64,000 nt of DNA from Streptomyces sp. SID12488 (GTDB taxonomy: Bacteria; Actinomycetota; Actinomycetes; Streptomycetales; Streptomycetaceae): positions 124,001 through 188,000 of the forward strand of contig NZ_JAAGLT010000017.1 in the NCBI RefSeq assembly GCF_010548275.1, in the 5' to 3' direction. The stretch's first letter is position 1. Each line of letters starts with the position of its first letter. The notes under the pieces are model-generated. The model was not told the DNA's origin. It saw only the letters and a program-made list of their open reading frames with translations, and ran no database searches. Below are positions 62,035-64,000 of this stretch, one piece after another. A program made the position numbers and the translations under genes.

Positions 62035-62415
62035 TCAGCTCTCCTGGCCGAACGGGTCGTCGATCGCGTAGCGCCACACCCCGTCCTCGCCCAGGGTCAG
62101 CACGTCCACGCCGACGCCCGACAGGTGCTCGGACGCTCCGTCGGCGTCGTCGATGTCGATCGTCCAGTCGACGATCATCAACGCGGTGTCCCCGGTGACG
62201 AACACCTGCCGGGGCTTCGCGGTCATACGCGGCTTGGCCGCAAGGAACTCGCGCTGGTATTTCCGGCGCTCGTCACCCCTGAGCGGCTTGCCCGGTTCCC
62301 ATACGGCGACGGCATCGGCGGTGTAGAAACCGTCAACTGTCTCGAAGTCGCCTGTGTTGACGGCCTCGACGTAGCGTGCGGTGTGGTTTTCCAGTTCCGC
62401 GACGATCTTTGACAT
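62035..62415 (-). CDS. SnoaL-like/NTF2-fold protein B
   Basis: 126 residues: VAELENHTARYVEAVNTGDF, FYTADAVAVWEPGKPLRGDE, KYQREFLAAKPRMTAKPRQV and a terminal GEDGVWRYAIDDPFG. Same fold and likely origin as protein A (60012-60449), with which it shares EFLAAKP and the VxGDxALxxV stretch. Role unknown; such proteins are common in oxidative tailoring. A pair of GGAACGTTC sites lies 29-55 bases upstream of its ATG. Confidence 0.78.
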   Translation of the reverse strand: MSKIVAELENHTARYVEAVNTGDFETVDGFYTADAVAVWEPGKPLRGDERRKYQREFLAAKPRMTAKPRQVFVTGDTALMIVDWTIDIDDADGASEHLSGVGVDVLTLGEDGVWRYAIDDPFGQES

Positions 62416-62443
62416 GGCGGGAATCGGCCTGCCTTCCTGGCGA

Positions 62444-62469
62444 GGAACGTTCCGGTGAAAGGAACGTTC
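62444..62469. promoter_or_regulatory. paired GGAACGTTC sites upstream of SnoaL-like protein B gene
   Basis: GGAACGTTCC at 62444-62453 is a perfect palindrome, and GGAACGTTC recurs at 62461-62469, 17 bp on. Location near the expected promoter suggests an operator. Confidence 0.4.
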
Positions 62470-62589
62470 AGGACGGGTGCTTGTGCATTCCGTGGCCGAC
62501 ACTATTCGGGCAGGTTCAACGCCTCATCCATGCTGCGGTAACGCCGTGGTCTCCGGCGCGGGAAACGACAACGCCGGGAAAAAAGAAAA

Positions 62590-62628
62590 GTGCCCCCGGG
62601 CGACTCGTGTGAAGTCGCCCGAGGGCAC
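62590..62628 (-). terminator. intrinsic terminator of the minus-strand gene at 62659
   Basis: 16-bp arms with one mismatch (62590-62605 and 62613-62628), 7-nt loop, followed on the minus strand by a T-rich run (about 62578-62588), which makes it a classical intrinsic terminator. Confidence 0.85.
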
Positions 62629-62658
62629 GTCGGAGCGGTGTGGTGCGCGGCGGCCGGT

Positions 62659-63240
62659 TTACCGGACCCGGCCGTCCCAGCGCCAGCCGGTACGGCGCGG
62701 GAGTCCCGGCAGTGCGACGCGTCCCGTGCACCACAGCAGGGTCTGGGCGGGGTTGTGGCCGGCCGGCGCGTCGGGGAAGAGGCGCTCGACCACGGGCGCG
62801 GCGAGCTCGTCCGAGGGTGTGTACTCCACGTCGAGCGCCTGCGCGATGTCCCGCCCGTGCACCACGAGTTCGAGCACACCCATGGCGGCGAAACCGGCCG
62901 CGTCGGAGTGACCGTAGGGATGCCAGGCGCGGGCCTCGGGCGGGGTGTCACGGACGGTGCCGGCGAGCAGCGTGCCGGCGATACGGATGCCTTCGAGGGC
63001 CGCGGGGGCGGGTGCGTTCCCGTCGATCGAGGAGAACAGGGTGATGTAGCGGTCGGTGGGGCGGGCGATGAGCAGGCCCGCGTAACCCACGACGCCGAGC
63101 GCGATGTGCGAAAGGGTTTCGCGACAGTTCCAGTCCAGGTCACCGGCATTTCCGCGCCAGTCCTGGTGCGCTCCCTTTTCGAGCGCCGAGGTGGTGTCCT
63201 CGGCCGCCGTACGTACGAGTTCGGGCCATGAAAGAGTCAT
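62659..63240 (-). CDS. maleylpyruvate isomerase N-terminal/DinB-like fold protein
   Basis: 193 residues of the four-helix mycothiol-dependent-fold family: SWPELVRTAAEDTTSALEKG, DLDWNCRETLSHIALGVVGY with a metal-binding-type histidine, and ELVVHGRDIAQALDVEYTP with another. Members use or bind mycothiol, or act as isomerases and detoxifying enzymes; many have no known role. It is the first minus-strand gene after the intergenic region that carries SARP-type repeats, and has its own terminator. Metal binding by these histidines is inferred from the family. Confidence 0.75.
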   Translation of the reverse strand: MTLSWPELVRTAAEDTTSALEKGAHQDWRGNAGDLDWNCRETLSHIALGVVGYAGLLIARPTDRYITLFSSIDGNAPAPAALEGIRIAGTLLAGTVRDTPPEARAWHPYGHSDAAGFAAMGVLELVVHGRDIAQALDVEYTPSDELAAPVVERLFPDAPAGHNPAQTLLWCTGRVALPGLPRRTGWRWDGRVR

Positions 63241-63300
63241 GCGGAAATATTCCCACACATGACGTCGTGCGCACCGTCCGCTCATTTTCCGGCATCTCGC

Positions 63301-63333
63301 CGGTAAGTGCTCGGTAAGTGTCCGGTAATTATG
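63301..63333. promoter_or_regulatory. SARP-type direct repeats (CGGTAAG, 11-bp period)
   Basis: CGGTAAG at 63301-63307 and 63312-63318 and CGGTAAT at 63323-63329, each separated by 4 bp. An A/T-rich TAATTAT begins 8 bp after the second heptad, the usual distance of a -10 element in SARP-activated promoters, pointing to the plus-strand gene at 63500. Confidence 0.7.
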
Positions 63334-63499
63334 TTTCCCGGTCGGGTGACTTCAGGGAAATGTGGAGGTGATGACCGCACAATGGGCGGTCTCTTACTGC
63401 TTTTTCCGGCGCCTTCAGTAAGGTTTCGAACTGCCTGGTGGGCGTTGGGTTCTCGCGCCTCTCGACCGGCAGTAGGAATCGCACTATCGAGGAGCCGGA

Positions 63500-64000
63500 A
63501 ATGGCCACGAACGACGACCTGACAGGCGTACTGGAAGCCGTGCGCAGCATCGCCCCGAGCCTTCGCGAGAACGGTCGCGCAGCCGAGGACCGCGGCTGGC
63601 TGCTGGACGAGAGCATCGAACTCCTGGAGAAGGCAGGGGTGTTCCGCATGGCGGTGCCCCGCAGGTTCGGCGGCCTCGACCTGCCCCTGGCCGACCAGGC
63701 GAAGGTCATCACCGAGATCGGCCGCGCCTGCCCGGCCGCCGCCTGGGTGACCATGGTGTGGGTGACGAGCACCTGGACGGCCACGCTCTACCCCGACCGG
63801 ACGCAGGAGGAGATCTTCGCCGCCGGCTCCGTCAGAATCTCCAGCGCGTTCGCGCCGACGGGCACCGCGACCCCCACCGACGGCGGGTACCGCCTCAACG
63901 GCACGTGGAGGTTCAACACCGGCTGCAAGGGCGCCGACTGGGACTTCACGGCCGCGATGGTTCAGAACCCGGACGGCACTCAGGGCGAGATCATGGCCGT
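63500..64000 (+). CDS. second acyl-CoA-dehydrogenase-fold flavin monooxygenase (3' end outside window)
   Basis: 167 codons are visible before the window ends. The sequence parallels the oxygenase at 58760-59935 almost block by block: LLEKAGVFRMAVPRRFGGLD, TMVWVTSTWTATLYPDRTQE, SAFAPTGTATPTDGGYRLNG and FNTGCKGADWDF. So this is a diverged paralog. ATG 63500 follows a GAGGAG site seven bases away. It should need reduced flavin from a reductase such as the one at 58125. Whether the two oxygenases form a complex or act at different steps is not readable. Confidence 0.85.

Overview
The window looks like chromosomal DNA from a Streptomyces or close relative. GC is very high with GC-rich third codon positions, GTG starts are common, twin-arginine and lipoprotein signals recur, and there are AfsR/SARP regulators, a Zur-type zinc locus, a possible mycothiol-dependent-fold protein and a sugar ABC transporter without its own ATPase. 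No tRNA, rRNA, CRISPR array, insertion sequence or phage gene was seen. All assignments come from reading motifs; no database search was possible.

Region 1 (1-20.9 kb) is a plant-polysaccharide utilisation island aimed at arabinose- and galactose-containing glycans. It holds a GH10 xylanase with CBM2 (cut by the window edge), an IclR regulator, a SpoIIE-type phosphatase, a GH43 enzyme with a ricin-type lectin domain, a 1099-residue (alpha/alpha)6-type hydrolase with two discoidin domains, a LacI regulator, a three-gene sugar ABC importer, two DUF1680 beta-L-arabinofuranosidases (GH127-like and GH146-like) and a multidomain GH30 enzyme. Palindromes of the GAAA...TTTC type in three intergenic regions suggest one LacI regulon.

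Region 2 (20.9-34 kb) starts with secreted hydrolases (an HExxH protein, a GHSLGG alpha/beta hydrolase, a cutinase) and a PucR-type regulator. It then holds the most striking locus: a minus-strand run of an acyl-CoA carboxyltransferase beta subunit, a FadD32-like fatty acyl-AMP ligase, a Pks13-like ACP-KS-AT-ACP-TE synthase and an antigen-85-like Tat-exported esterase, with the cutinase two genes further on. This is the gene set of the mycobacterial mycolic-acid condensation locus (accD4-pks13-fadD32, cutinase, fbp) in a genus not known for mycolates, so a branched beta-keto or beta-hydroxy lipid pathway is plausible.

Region 3 (34-46 kb) is mixed: znuABC-type zinc uptake under two Zur-like boxes, a frameshifted Lrp/AsnC remnant, a pyruvate oxidase/dehydrogenase, an XRE regulator with a divergent zinc-free quinone oxidoreductase, a NarL-type two-component pair, a Clp-N-repeat protein without ATPase domains, a frameshifted SDR tail, and a decayed secreted-protein gene carrying nine perfect hexanucleotide repeats that encode (Val-Trp)9.

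Region 4 (46-64 kb) looks like the flank of a specialised-metabolite cluster: an AfsR-like regulator, an FMN reductase, a type II thioesterase, two PimR-like SARP regulators, a class III aminotransferase, a flavin reductase, two acyl-CoA-dehydrogenase-fold monooxygenases (the second cut by the window end), two SnoaL-like proteins, a Tat-exported amine oxidase and a maleylpyruvate-isomerase-fold protein. Direct repeats of 11-bp period, as bound by SARPs, lie in two divergent intergenic regions. The core assembly enzymes are probably beyond the right edge.
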